Shown piece by piece: positions 17,619 through 26,534 of a DNA stretch of 43,976 bases (positions are counted from its first letter, which is position 1; each line of letters begins with the position of its first letter). The position numbers and the translations under genes were made by a program. Source of the stretch: a virus; the IMG/VR virus record IMGVR_UViG_3300027849_000451, positions 1-43,976 of that record, one strand, 5' to 3'. The notes below the pieces were generated by a model. The model ran no database searches. It was not told where the DNA came from and was given only the letters and a program-made list of their open reading frames with translations.

Positions 17619-18215
17619 ATGCCACACATTAAAAAAATTGCTATAACTGGCCATACTAAAGGTATAGGTAAAGAACTCTGGAATCGATTAGAAGACAGAG
17701 GTTTCGAGCTTAAAGGCTTTAGCAGGTCAAATGGTTACAACTTACAAAAAGTAAGTACATGCAAAAAAGTTGTAAAGGAAGCAGTCGAATGGAACGCTGA
17801 TGTATTTGTAAATAATGCATACGTTCCAGATAACCAGGTACGGTTAATGTATTTGATGTATGAGCAATGGCAAGAGAAACCTAGACTAATAATTAATATG
17901 GGTGCTACTAGTAGCGACAGTATTACGAACTTTAGTCAAATGGGTTACAATGCAGACTGGACGCCATATGTAAGTGACAAGGCTAGATTGGATTGGGCCA
18001 GCTTACAGTTAGCCAATATGCATAAACAGGGAAAGTGTAGAGTGAGTTTAGTTAAGCCAGGGTTTGTCGACACCGACAGTACAGCAGTGTTTAAAGACTT
18101 CGCAGAGGACTTTATGATGACCGCTGATAGTGTTGCTGAACAGATCGAATGGCTAATAGACCTAAAAAGACATGTACAAGTAAGAAACATAAGTTTCGAC
18201 GTAGGGAATATGTAA
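17619..18215 (+). CDS. Short-chain dehydrogenase/reductase
   Basis: A 198-residue protein, somewhat short for classical SDRs (~250). IAITGHTKGIGKEL carries the TGxxxGIG dinucleotide-binding motif (10-17). VFVNNAY matches the NNA strand, and PYVSDKARL has the catalytic Y117-x3-K121 pair. VSLVKPGFVDTD is the usual PG motif after the active site. Redox of a hydroxyl/keto group with NAD(P)H is the expected reaction, possibly on a sugar or acyl intermediate. The start lies 25 bases after metK and the stop overlaps the next gene (TAATG). The compact size suggests loss of surface helices, as seen in phage enzymes. Confidence 0.85.
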   Translation: MPHIKKIAITGHTKGIGKELWNRLEDRGFELKGFSRSNGYNLQKVSTCKKVVKEAVEWNADVFVNNAYVPDNQVRLMYLMYEQWQEKPRLIINMGATSSDSITNFSQMGYNADWTPYVSDKARLDWASLQLANMHKQGKCRVSLVKPGFVDTDSTAVFKDFAEDFMMTADSVAEQIEWLIDLKRHVQVRNISFDVGNM

Positions 18216-19897
18216 TGGTTAGAAAAGTAGACGAAACACACAGAGAGTTCAAAGCCAGGAAGATAGATACTGTAAGTGATTCCTTCTGTGGAGCAAAGTG
18301 GTTTAACGCAACGATATGGTTGGGTCACGGTGGAACAACCAGTTGTCATCATCCCCCAGCACACCAAATAGATACAGAAGAGATTAAAACAAATCCGTCA
18401 GCTATTCATAACACACGGCATAAAAAGAAAATGCGTGATATGATGCAGAAAGGTGACCGTCCAAAAGAGTGTGAGTACTGTTGGAAGATAGAAGACATGG
18501 GCCAAGACTCAGATGGTAATGAGCCAGTGTCAGACAGAGTTTATAAGACAGTTATCTACGAAGACGATGACTTGGATCTTATTGCAACATTAGATCCGCA
18601 AGAAGATGTTAATTTGAAAACAATGGAAATTGCTTTTGATAGAACATGTCAACTTGCATGTAGTTATTGTAACCCAGCATTTAGTAGTACATGGGTTAAA
18701 GATATCAGAACTAACGGTGGCTATCAAGGCATTAAGTCAGATGCTCGTGGACACTTTATTGATGATGCTCCGTATGCCGAACCGTATGCACGTGGTGATG
18801 TTAATCCGTATGTTGATGCGTTTTGGAGATGGTGGCCTGAACTAAGTAAGGACTTAGAAGAGATTAGAGTTACAGGTGGTGAGCCACTAATGACTCCTGA
18901 GATTTATAAGTTGTTCGACTGGTTCAAAGAGTCTGATGATCCAAACAAACATAAAATGCGTTTGGCAATTAACAGTAACTTAATGGCTAAGCCAGCATTG
19001 CTCGATAGGTTTATTGATGCAACACAGCACATTGAACACTTCCATGTGTACACTAGTAATGAAGCCTTTGGGCCACAAGCAGAGTACATCAGGGACGGAC
19101 TAGAGTGGGACGTGTGGACAAAACAGTTTGAACGTTTTGCCAGTGAGGCAAGGTACGAAGGTGTACATTGTATGATGACTATTAATGCATTATGCCTAGA
19201 CACTATTACTGAGTTTTGGGATTGGGTACTAACAATGAAACGTAAGTACGGACATCATGTTCCAGGCATTAGTGTAAACATATTGCGTTTTCCTAGTTTC
19301 CAGAGTCCACTGACATTACCAGATCACTTGCGTAAGATGTACCATGATGAGATTAGCGATTGGTTAGATGCAGTTAGAGCCAAAGGCGAGAAATCAGATA
19401 TTACAGGTGCAGAACTATTGCAACCTTGGGAGCAAGATCAAATTAGCAGACTAATAGAATATTTGGATGTTGTTAAAACTCCACATAGGAATACTGCTGA
19501 ACAACACTTACTACATCACGACTTTAAAGTATTTTACGAACAGTATGATGCAAGACGTGGATTTAATTTTAAAGAAACATTCCCTCGTATGGCAGAATGG
19601 TATGACAGTATTGAAGTACTAGACATCAGCGATGACCACGATATACAAGCACCGGATAGTGTGGGTGTAACAAATACACTGTATGCTAAACGTATTGTTA
19701 CAGAGGACGGTGAAGTTAAAGTTGTAGAAATGAAAGTACGTGGACGTCAAACAGGCGAAAGCGACGATGACTATGACGATGAGAAATATAAAAACGATCC
19801 AGACTACAACCCAAATATCAAACGTAAATCAGGTAGTAGTATAGGTTGGGACACTGAGACAGATGGACTCGGTGGGGCAGTCGATGCCGCGGATTAA
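18215..19897 (+). CDS. Radical SAM protein 2 with N-terminal twitch-like region and acidic tail
   Basis: A 560-residue protein starting at ATG 18215, with AGGG shortly upstream; an upstream in-frame ATG (18149) would lie deep in the preceding gene. The cluster motif is CQLACSYC (C145, C149, C152) and the GGE motif is RVTGGEPLMT. The N-terminal cysteines (FCGAKW, TTSCHHPPAH, CEYCWKIED) mirror those of radical SAM 1, including the HPP segment, so these two form a subgroup. The last ~90 residues form an acidic, low-complexity tail (GESDDDYDDEKYKNDPDYN) absent from the other seven, perhaps a protein-docking element. Substrate unknown. Confidence 0.88.
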   Translation: MVRKVDETHREFKARKIDTVSDSFCGAKWFNATIWLGHGGTTSCHHPPAHQIDTEEIKTNPSAIHNTRHKKKMRDMMQKGDRPKECEYCWKIEDMGQDSDGNEPVSDRVYKTVIYEDDDLDLIATLDPQEDVNLKTMEIAFDRTCQLACSYCNPAFSSTWVKDIRTNGGYQGIKSDARGHFIDDAPYAEPYARGDVNPYVDAFWRWWPELSKDLEEIRVTGGEPLMTPEIYKLFDWFKESDDPNKHKMRLAINSNLMAKPALLDRFIDATQHIEHFHVYTSNEAFGPQAEYIRDGLEWDVWTKQFERFASEARYEGVHCMMTINALCLDTITEFWDWVLTMKRKYGHHVPGISVNILRFPSFQSPLTLPDHLRKMYHDEISDWLDAVRAKGEKSDITGAELLQPWEQDQISRLIEYLDVVKTPHRNTAEQHLLHHDFKVFYEQYDARRGFNFKETFPRMAEWYDSIEVLDISDDHDIQAPDSVGVTNTLYAKRIVTEDGEVKVVEMKVRGRQTGESDDDYDDEKYKNDPDYNPNIKRKSGSSIGWDTETDGLGGAVDAAD

Positions 19898-21299
19898 ACC
19901 TACATGGGAGCATGGAGCCATGCACCCAGATTCAGAGAACAAAGTTTTTTGTACAGCACCATGGACACATACATACATTTCACCTCAAAGTGAAAGACGT
20001 ATGTGTTGTGCTAGTAGGGAAGAACATCAGTTTCAAAAACAATACATCGATGCTAGTAATGACGAAAGCACAGGCAAGTTTAAGGAAAGCGGTACTATTG
20101 CAGACTACCAGCCTGTTAGTCTAAAAGAACATTGGAACAGTCCGTACATGATGGACATCCGCAAGAAACTAATGGCAGGTGAAGAGATTGCACAGTGTAA
20201 TGTGTGCAACGATAGTGTACTAAGTCAGAGTACATACCGTCAGTGGTTCACAGGATTCTTGTTTGAGAAATATATAGACAAATGCTTTGAGGAGACAGAC
20301 GATGACGGACGTACAACTATGGACCCTATCAGTTTTGATTATAGGGTTAGCAATTTGTGTAACTTTAAGTGCCGTATGTGCGGTGAGCAACTTAGCTCGG
20401 CATGGGAAACAGAGAAGCGGCAGAATGACCATTGGACGCCTGAGAGCCAACCATTCATGGTACCCGAGAACAAAGAGATCATCCAGAAGTTCCAGAAGGA
20501 TGTAGTAGAAGAAGAATTTTGGGAAGCCATTAAAGCAGGTACAGTAGAAGAAATATACTGGGTCGGCGGTGAGCCGTTGATGTATGATATACATTGGAAG
20601 AGCATGGCAAGGCTTGCCGAAGATGGCAATTTAAGTAAAGTACACTTACGTTACAACAGTAATTTAAGTAGAGTACGCTATGGTAAAAATTACTTATACG
20701 ATTGGTTACCACAAGCAAAGGACTGGACTATGTGTGCAAGTATTGACGGCATAGGTAGGATAGGCGAGTTCATACGCACAGGTCTAATATGGGACGAGTG
20801 GGATAAGAACTTTAGGGAAGGTGTAGCATGTCCAGGTGGCGACAGCAAGATGCTTATGGACCTAACACTAACAGGCCCTGGACTATTTGGCTTGCGTGAC
20901 TTTGTTAATTATTCGTTAGAGTTAAATGTTAAAATTGAAACTAAGAATATGTTTGCATTCCATCCAGATGTAGTATTTACATTTATGAGTTGGCCCAGAC
21001 ATATCCTAGACAGAATAGTAAACAGTTTGCTAGATGACTTACGTCCTATTGTAACTGAAAAGCAAAGCACAGTAATAACTCAACTAGAAGCAATTCTAAA
21101 TACTCCTACATTCGGTGAACAGTTTCCAGACACACATGAGGAACAATTCTTTAATGGCAGACAATGGCAACAGACTATTGCTACTATTAGGAACGATGGC
21201 GCCGAAGGCGAGGCACTAACTATAGAAGAAATTTATAAGGCAGACGAAGAACTATACAACTGGTATACCAGACCTGACCCGAAGCACAACAGTCGATGA
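19884..21299 (+). CDS. Radical SAM protein 3 with N-terminal twitch-like region
   Basis: A 471-residue protein if it starts at ATG 19884 (14-base overlap with the preceding gene, GGTGGGG upstream). ATG 19863 and ATG 19920 are alternatives. The N-terminal cysteine region is FCTAPWTH, RMCCAS and CNVCNDS; the core motif is CNFKCRMC (C159, C163, C166) and the SAM-binding motif YWVGGEPLMYD. The FC-x-x-PW start, then CC, then C-x-x-C arrangement is shared by radical SAM 4-8. A long C-terminus follows the core. It probably catalyses a SAM-radical modification of an unknown substrate. Confidence 0.87.
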   Translation: MPRIKPTWEHGAMHPDSENKVFCTAPWTHTYISPQSERRMCCASREEHQFQKQYIDASNDESTGKFKESGTIADYQPVSLKEHWNSPYMMDIRKKLMAGEEIAQCNVCNDSVLSQSTYRQWFTGFLFEKYIDKCFEETDDDGRTTMDPISFDYRVSNLCNFKCRMCGEQLSSAWETEKRQNDHWTPESQPFMVPENKEIIQKFQKDVVEEEFWEAIKAGTVEEIYWVGGEPLMYDIHWKSMARLAEDGNLSKVHLRYNSNLSRVRYGKNYLYDWLPQAKDWTMCASIDGIGRIGEFIRTGLIWDEWDKNFREGVACPGGDSKMLMDLTLTGPGLFGLRDFVNYSLELNVKIETKNMFAFHPDVVFTFMSWPRHILDRIVNSLLDDLRPIVTEKQSTVITQLEAILNTPTFGEQFPDTHEEQFFNGRQWQQTIATIRNDGAEGEALTIEEIYKADEELYNWYTRPDPKHNSR

Positions 21300-22636
21300 T
21301 GACCGCGGATACTTATAGTGACCAGATGGTATGGGAGGCAGACCGTCTCTTGCGGGCACGACCTGACATGACACTTATTAAAGAAATGTATGTTGTGCAT
21401 GTAGATGATACTGGTGATGACATGGGCGGACTAGACAATCATAATGGTAATGGTCAAAGCGATAGCAACACAACGTTATGTGGCATAAGTCCACACTGCT
21501 TGGAAGGTGAGTACGATGATGCATTTGTCGGTTCTGTTATTATAGCACAGTCTGACAAAGAGGTCAAGAGAGTATGCGAAGCATACCCTGATATAAACAT
21601 ATACTATACCATAGGCATCTCTACATACCCGTATAACGACAAGAACGTTGACTACAGAGCATTGGGTAATAGATTAAATAAATTACAGCAACGTAACTTA
21701 CACATTGCATTTGTTAATGGCTGGGATATGTACCTAGACGAGTTTAAAGAGTTTGACAGGTGTAAGAAAATTAAAAACGAATTAGCAGAGTTTGACAACA
21801 CTAAACTTAAATTCTTAATGGCTAACTTTACAATATGCCAGAAGTACAAGGCGGCAATGCCCCATGCGGATGTACAGTACTACACAATATACCCTACACG
21901 AATTGCAGACAGTCCTGGCAAAGCATCTTGGCCCGATAGCATTATTAATAAGACTGGCAATAAATTACGATTTAAAAAGTTAGTGTGTTTAAATAATTTT
22001 ACCAAAGGCCATCGGTGTGCGGTAGTAGATACTATTACTCCGTATGCAAAAGACATCTACTATTCATATAGAGACAAGGGTATATATTTAAAGAAGGAAT
22101 CGGTTAATTCTCAAAGCAGGCATAAAGATGGTAGGTTCTTGCGTAACCAAGATAGTCCTCCGTACAGAGTTATATCAAGTGCGTATGCTTGGGTAGCCAA
22201 TGAGACATTCTTTAATAGTACGCATTCACCTACTCCATGTGGTGGTGACTTTGGTTGGGGTGAAGACCATGTTGGGCCGAAGGAAGTTACAGGATTTATA
22301 ACAGAGAAAACACTTAAAGGTTTCTTTTTTGAATTGCCTGTGTTCGTTGTAGGACTAGCCAGAACATATCAGCAGTTGCATAAAATGGGCTTCGAAACAT
22401 TCCCTGAGATATTTGATGAGAGTTTCGATAACATTATGAACGATGATGAACGTATAATAGCTATACAAAAGGAACTAGTAACTTACTTAGATACCCCTTT
22501 ACGAGAAACACATGAGCGATTCTTTAGTCCTATGGTACAAGAAAAGATAGCTCACAATAAAAATCTCATACTTACCATGGCAAAATCAGACCCGTTCAAC
22601 AGAACTGCATGGACGTATAAGTATCCAGACAAGTAG
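21296..22636 (+). CDS. Unknown protein, paralogue of the 10187 gene (TEKTLK motif)
   Basis: A 446-residue protein whose ATG overlaps the preceding TGA (ATGA). The C-terminal region reads FITEKTLKGFFFELPVFVVG, then KMGFETFPEIFDESFDNIM. This aligns with ITEKSLKSAFFKLPMLICG and LGFESFPEFFDESYDEM of the 10187-11431 protein. Both also share YAWVANETFF / YTYVSTETFF and a VCLNNFTKGHR / LSLNNIVKEHR strand. They are therefore paralogues. Function is unknown; a sugar-transfer role is inferred only from context and loose similarity to glycosyltransferase-like phage proteins. It closes its block, followed by 100 bases holding the next late promoter. Confidence 0.72.
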   Translation: MMTADTYSDQMVWEADRLLRARPDMTLIKEMYVVHVDDTGDDMGGLDNHNGNGQSDSNTTLCGISPHCLEGEYDDAFVGSVIIAQSDKEVKRVCEAYPDINIYYTIGISTYPYNDKNVDYRALGNRLNKLQQRNLHIAFVNGWDMYLDEFKEFDRCKKIKNELAEFDNTKLKFLMANFTICQKYKAAMPHADVQYYTIYPTRIADSPGKASWPDSIINKTGNKLRFKKLVCLNNFTKGHRCAVVDTITPYAKDIYYSYRDKGIYLKKESVNSQSRHKDGRFLRNQDSPPYRVISSAYAWVANETFFNSTHSPTPCGGDFGWGEDHVGPKEVTGFITEKTLKGFFFELPVFVVGLARTYQQLHKMGFETFPEIFDESFDNIMNDDERIIAIQKELVTYLDTPLRETHERFFSPMVQEKIAHNKNLILTMAKSDPFNRTAWTYKYPDK

Positions 22637-22677
22637 GAATCCTCAATCACAATCACAAATCGTTGATACATCTTAAT

Positions 22678-22685
22678 GATAAATA
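22678..22685 (+). promoter_or_regulatory. T4-like late promoter octamer GATAAATA ahead of a ~19 kb operon
   Basis: Exact GATAAATA in the longest gap of the window (22637-22736). Predicted +1 near 22691 gives a ~46-base leader with TTAGGAG (22724-22730) before ATG 22737. No later octamer was found in a gap until 42003. Confidence 0.65.
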
Positions 22686-22736
22686 TAAGAGTAGTTAACT
22701 CTACACACATTATTTAAATAAACTTAGGAGAACAAC

Positions 22737-24032
22737 ATGGCCTCAATCGGATTTATCGGAGTTGGCAAGTTAGGACAAGCCTGCGCCGAAATGGTCGCCG
22801 AAGTACATGATGTTGTTGGATTTGATATTAACCCTGTAGAGCCTGAAAACTTTGCAATGGTTGATAAGATGGAAGATGCTGTTAAAGGTAAAGACATTGT
22901 TTTTATTGCAGTACAGACTCCACATGATCCACAATATGATGGAAAAGCACCTACCAGCCATTTACCAAACAAAGACTTTGATTATAGTACAGTAAAGAAA
23001 GTCTTAAGCCAGGTGAATGCTGTAGCAACAAAAGACCAACTAGTAGTCCTTATTAGTACAGTATTACCGGGAACGGTAAGACGAGACTTCGTACAACTTA
23101 TTACCAATGCACGTTTCATTTATAATCCATACTTAATTGCTATGGGTACAGTTAAATGGGATATGGTTAATCCAGAAATGGTAATGATTGGAACTGAAGA
23201 CGGAAGTGAAACTGGTGATGCAAAACAGTTAATAGACTTTTACAATACAATTATGCAAAACGATCCCAACTATGTAATTGGTACTTGGGATGAAGTAGAA
23301 TGTATTAAAGTTTTCTATAACACATTCATTAGTGCAAAAGTAAGTTTAGTAAACATGATACAAGACGTTGCTCAGAAGGCAGGGAACATCAATGCAGAAG
23401 TTGTATGTGATGCACTTGCTAACAGTGGCAGACGTATTATGGGTCCAGGATATATGACACCCGGCATGGGCGATGGAGGTGCTTGTCACCCTAGAGATAA
23501 TATCGCTTTGCGTTGGATGGCAGAAGACTTGGACTTAGGCTATGACTTATTCGATGCAGTAATGCGTAGCAGAGAAGTACAAGCAGAGAACATGGCTAAG
23601 GAACTTATTAAGCACACATTGGATGACAAGCCTATTATTATAGTAGGCAAAGCATACAAGCCAATGGTTCCATACACAGCAGGCTCTAGCAGTATGCTTG
23701 TAGGTCATTATATAGAGAAAGCAGGTAACACCCTTTACTACTATGACGAACAAACAGGAGACTTACCTCCAGCAGAAGTACTAGGTCAACCAGCAGTATA
23801 CTTACTTGCACATAACCCAGAAGTCACTTACGGTGAGCAACTGGACTTCGTGTCTAAGTGGTACGGTGACCACAACGTAACAGATTGTGATACAGCATTA
23901 ACAGTTAAAACAGGTAACGGCACAGAGCTTTCGTTTGCAGAAGGCAGTGTAGTAGTTGACCCGTGGAGGAAGACTCCGAAGGCACCTGGCATAACAGTTA
24001 TACATTATGGTAACACAAGGGTAGACGTGTAA
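22737..24032 (+). CDS. UDP-glucose/GDP-mannose dehydrogenase family protein
   Basis: A 431-residue protein, a normal length. IGFIGVGKLGQA contains the GxGxxG NAD-binding motif (8-13). VFIAVQTPHDP and STVLPGTVRRDF match the Rossmann half of nucleotide-sugar 6-dehydrogenases. GGACHPRDNIALR carries the expected catalytic Cys (C250) in the place of the family's GGSCFPKD, with small changes. The C-terminal domain has IIIVGKAYKPMVPYTAGSS, the usual GxxYKP segment. Members oxidise UDP-sugars to uronates in two NAD-dependent steps. It probably makes an acidic sugar donor; the exact substrate cannot be told. It is the first gene of the long operon. Confidence 0.88.
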   Translation: MASIGFIGVGKLGQACAEMVAEVHDVVGFDINPVEPENFAMVDKMEDAVKGKDIVFIAVQTPHDPQYDGKAPTSHLPNKDFDYSTVKKVLSQVNAVATKDQLVVLISTVLPGTVRRDFVQLITNARFIYNPYLIAMGTVKWDMVNPEMVMIGTEDGSETGDAKQLIDFYNTIMQNDPNYVIGTWDEVECIKVFYNTFISAKVSLVNMIQDVAQKAGNINAEVVCDALANSGRRIMGPGYMTPGMGDGGACHPRDNIALRWMAEDLDLGYDLFDAVMRSREVQAENMAKELIKHTLDDKPIIIVGKAYKPMVPYTAGSSSMLVGHYIEKAGNTLYYYDEQTGDLPPAEVLGQPAVYLLAHNPEVTYGEQLDFVSKWYGDHNVTDCDTALTVKTGNGTELSFAEGSVVVDPWRKTPKAPGITVIHYGNTRVDV

Positions 24033-24761
24033 GTGAGTAGAGAGTTTACGGAGTCTGAATTGGTAATGATAGAGAAGCTAGACTCAGATCTAGACGTCTA
24101 TCCTACCGACTTCGATGTTGCCGTAGCCTTTGCCGACCAAGAAGGTTGGAAAGACTATTTAGACATAGTTGAGGACTTCGTAAACTTGCCTGCTAACAGC
24201 ACAGTATTAGAAATAGCACCGGGCAACGGTGCTTACCATAGACTTATAAACAACAGCGATATTAAAAAATATATCGGTGTCGAGCCGTTCACAGAGTGGT
24301 ATGAAAAATTAAACACAGATTTAGAATGGAAGCCAGAAACAGAGTTTCATAATTGTACTTACGAGGAATTTGTTACCCTCGAACCTATCGACGTATTAAT
24401 TTCAGCAGGACTATTTTATCATTTAGCAAGTCCTATACATTTTATAGAAACTATTGCAAATGAATATAAACCCGCCCTACTATACGTTGAGACAATTGGA
24501 CACTTAGATATTAGAAACATGCATGCCACTGGCAAAATTAGTTCACATGCACCTGAGATGTTAAACGTAGCAGGCAGTAGATATGCAGGACGTAGAGCTG
24601 TGCCATATAATAGCACATCAGATATTTCTACACTAGCACACTTCATCGAGTGTGTTGGATACAAATTGATAGATTTTAGAGACATTGAAACAACATCTTC
24701 GTCAAAATTAAATAGTTGCATTATGGAGTTTCATCGTTTAGGAGATAACGCATGGTCATAA
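24033..24761 (+). CDS. SAM-dependent methyltransferase
   Basis: A 242-residue protein from GTG 24033, placed directly after the previous TAA; ATG 24066 with GGAG upstream is an alternative start. TVLEIAPGNGAYHRL is class I methyltransferase motif I (ExxPGxG), KYIGVEP fits the acidic/ribose-binding strand, and DVLISAGLFYHLASP fits motif IV and the following loop. FIETIANEYKPALLYVETIG matches later core strands. It should transfer a methyl group from SAM, perhaps to a sugar or lipid in this pathway. The 3' end overlaps the oxygenase gene by 10 bases. Confidence 0.8.
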   Translation: MSREFTESELVMIEKLDSDLDVYPTDFDVAVAFADQEGWKDYLDIVEDFVNLPANSTVLEIAPGNGAYHRLINNSDIKKYIGVEPFTEWYEKLNTDLEWKPETEFHNCTYEEFVTLEPIDVLISAGLFYHLASPIHFIETIANEYKPALLYVETIGHLDIRNMHATGKISSHAPEMLNVAGSRYAGRRAVPYNSTSDISTLAHFIECVGYKLIDFRDIETTSSSKLNSCIMEFHRLGDNAWS

Positions 24762-25546
24762 CAGATCAAGAGATTTTAGATTACATTTTTAAAAAATGGG
24801 GCAAGCAAGAAGAGATGCGAGCCTTTAACGAACAGTATCGTTACACACCGCCTTACCCAACATTGCATGTTGAAGACTTTGTTCCGCCTCATGTAGCAAA
24901 AGCATTACACGAAGAAAGCAAGACTATACCTAAAGCATTTTGGACAACGTTCACTAGAGCTGACAGCTATATGGAAGAGTGCAATGACCTAGAAGAGGCG
25001 CCAGTTGCCAGAGCAGTAGTTAGTGCATTACACAGCAAGTCTTTCTTAACATGGTTAAGTAAAGTTTGTGACGTAGGTCATTTACTTCCTGATCCGTATC
25101 TTGTTGGTGCAGGGTATATGAAAAGTTATACAGGTGATAGTTTAAAAATACACACCGACTTTAATTGGAACGAGCAATGTCAAACACACAGAGCATTAAG
25201 TTTAATTTTATACTTTACACCTGAGTGGGACGAAGCATGGCACGGTGATTTACAATTTTGGGACTTCGAACGAACTGAAAAGATTGTAAGTTATCCACCT
25301 AAGATGGGCAACGTAGTAATTTGGAAGTATCACAAAAGAGGCTTCCATGGACACCCTAATCCAATTGCGTGTCCTGAAGATAGATTCAGAGCAGGCTTTA
25401 GATTATTTTACTATACTAGCGATAGTGTACATGATTGGAGAGATGCTCCACACAAAAGTTTATATTGGTATGACGGTGAGAAGAACCAGCCATATCACAT
25501 TGACGCAGAATACGGACACGGGAACTTAGATGCTAACGAAGATTAA
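24752..25546 (+). CDS. 2-oxoglutarate/Fe(II) oxygenase (prolyl-hydroxylase-like)
   Basis: A 264-residue protein. The facial triad is seen as KIHTDFNW (H134, D136) and the distal H199 in RGFHGHPNP; the 2-oxoglutarate-binding Arg is R217 in RAGFRLFYY. SLILYFTPEWDEAWHGDLQFWD fits the double-stranded beta-helix of P4H-like 2OG-FeII_Oxy enzymes. These hydroxylate or oxidatively modify peptides, sugars or lipids, releasing CO2 and succinate. Overlaps both neighbouring genes, so it is translated with them. It needs O2, whereas radical SAM enzymes are oxygen-sensitive; both in one operon is noteworthy. Confidence 0.86.
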   Translation: MVITDQEILDYIFKKWGKQEEMRAFNEQYRYTPPYPTLHVEDFVPPHVAKALHEESKTIPKAFWTTFTRADSYMEECNDLEEAPVARAVVSALHSKSFLTWLSKVCDVGHLLPDPYLVGAGYMKSYTGDSLKIHTDFNWNEQCQTHRALSLILYFTPEWDEAWHGDLQFWDFERTEKIVSYPPKMGNVVIWKYHKRGFHGHPNPIACPEDRFRAGFRLFYYTSDSVHDWRDAPHKSLYWYDGEKNQPYHIDAEYGHGNLDANED

Positions 25547-26534
25547 TGTTTGTAACAACGAACTAAACATACCTAGGTACGATAACCCGCTATTTTTACG
25601 ATGCGGTGAGAGTATCGATATCAGCGAAGTTGATGCCGCTGAGTTTAAAGGTGGGTATGCTTTACAAGATCCTCTGATAACATCTAAACTTATTGAGTAT
25701 TGCAGAAATGCTTTCCAAGATATATTTGTTGCAGATGGTAAACATAATATACAACAAGAATATAAAGAAGTATTCAGAGACTGGATTAACTCATCGAAAC
25801 TTAATCAGATTCATGGCTTAGATTTATTCCAGCATACAAGTATTACAAACGGTACCACAGAAGCATTCAGCATGTTTATGCAACGTCATAACAACAGACG
25901 TTTTAAGATTGCAAGAGGAGACTTTATGTTGCATAAGGTTGCTTGTAACTCGATGGATCTGGATTGGGAATGGTTGACAGAACATAATGCACTAGAGCCA
26001 GGTGATGCGTTAATTATTAGTTGCCCGTTCAGTGACACAGGCTGTAAACATCGCGAGATGGACGACTTGTTATTAACTGCATCAAGAATGGATGTGCCTG
26101 TATTAGTAGACATGGCGTACTTTGGTATGTGCGTTAACATAAATATAGACCTGACCCATAAGTGTATCGAAGAAGTAGTGTTTAGTTTAGGCAAGACGTT
26201 TCCTGTTATTGGTGCTAGAGCAGGCATTAGATTCCAAAAAGATGAGATAGATGATGCCGTAGTGTTTGCAAATCAGAACGGCATTGTTAATAACTTTGCA
26301 TGTAAGATAGGCGTGTTCTGTATGTTAAACTGGTCACCAGATTACATACCCCACAAGTATTATGATGCCTACTATGCTATGTGCTTACACAATGATTTAG
26401 AGGTAACTAACTGCGTTTTGTTTGCTACATCGCGAGATGCTAAATATTCAAGTATAAACAGAGGCAACAACAGCTCAAGACTGTGTGTCAGTAAATTTTT
26501 ATTAGAGAACTATAATGTCTACAAAGAAGAATAG
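25530..26534 (+). CDS. PLP-dependent aminotransferase-like protein
   Basis: A 334-residue protein with features of fold-type I aminotransferases. SITNGTTEAFSMF is the phosphate-binding turn, IISCPFSDTGCKHREMDDL matches the N-P-x-x-P-T-G-like region, VPVLVDMAYFGMC carries the Asp that pairs with the pyridine nitrogen (D194), and FSLGKTFPVIGARAGIRF carries the Schiff-base Lys (K222) followed by the G-x-R-x-G turn. It is short for the family (~380-400), with a reduced N-terminus. Likely transfers an amino group to a keto-sugar or related compound. Overlaps by 17 and 20 bases with its neighbours. Confidence 0.78.
   Translation: MLTKINVCNNELNIPRYDNPLFLRCGESIDISEVDAAEFKGGYALQDPLITSKLIEYCRNAFQDIFVADGKHNIQQEYKEVFRDWINSSKLNQIHGLDLFQHTSITNGTTEAFSMFMQRHNNRRFKIARGDFMLHKVACNSMDLDWEWLTEHNALEPGDALIISCPFSDTGCKHREMDDLLLTASRMDVPVLVDMAYFGMCVNINIDLTHKCIEEVVFSLGKTFPVIGARAGIRFQKDEIDDAVVFANQNGIVNNFACKIGVFCMLNWSPDYIPHKYYDAYYAMCLHNDLEVTNCVLFATSRDAKYSSINRGNNSSRLCVSKFLLENYNVYKEE

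Noticed and set aside
22637-22736. The longest intergenic gap as a small RNA or riboswitch
   Set aside because: It holds a late octamer, a short 5-bp hairpin (AGAGT/ACTCT) and a ribosome site; nothing more structured is evident.
26138-26145. CATAAATA as a late promoter
   Set aside because: It is inside the aminotransferase-like gene, far from any start codon, and has C at the first position.
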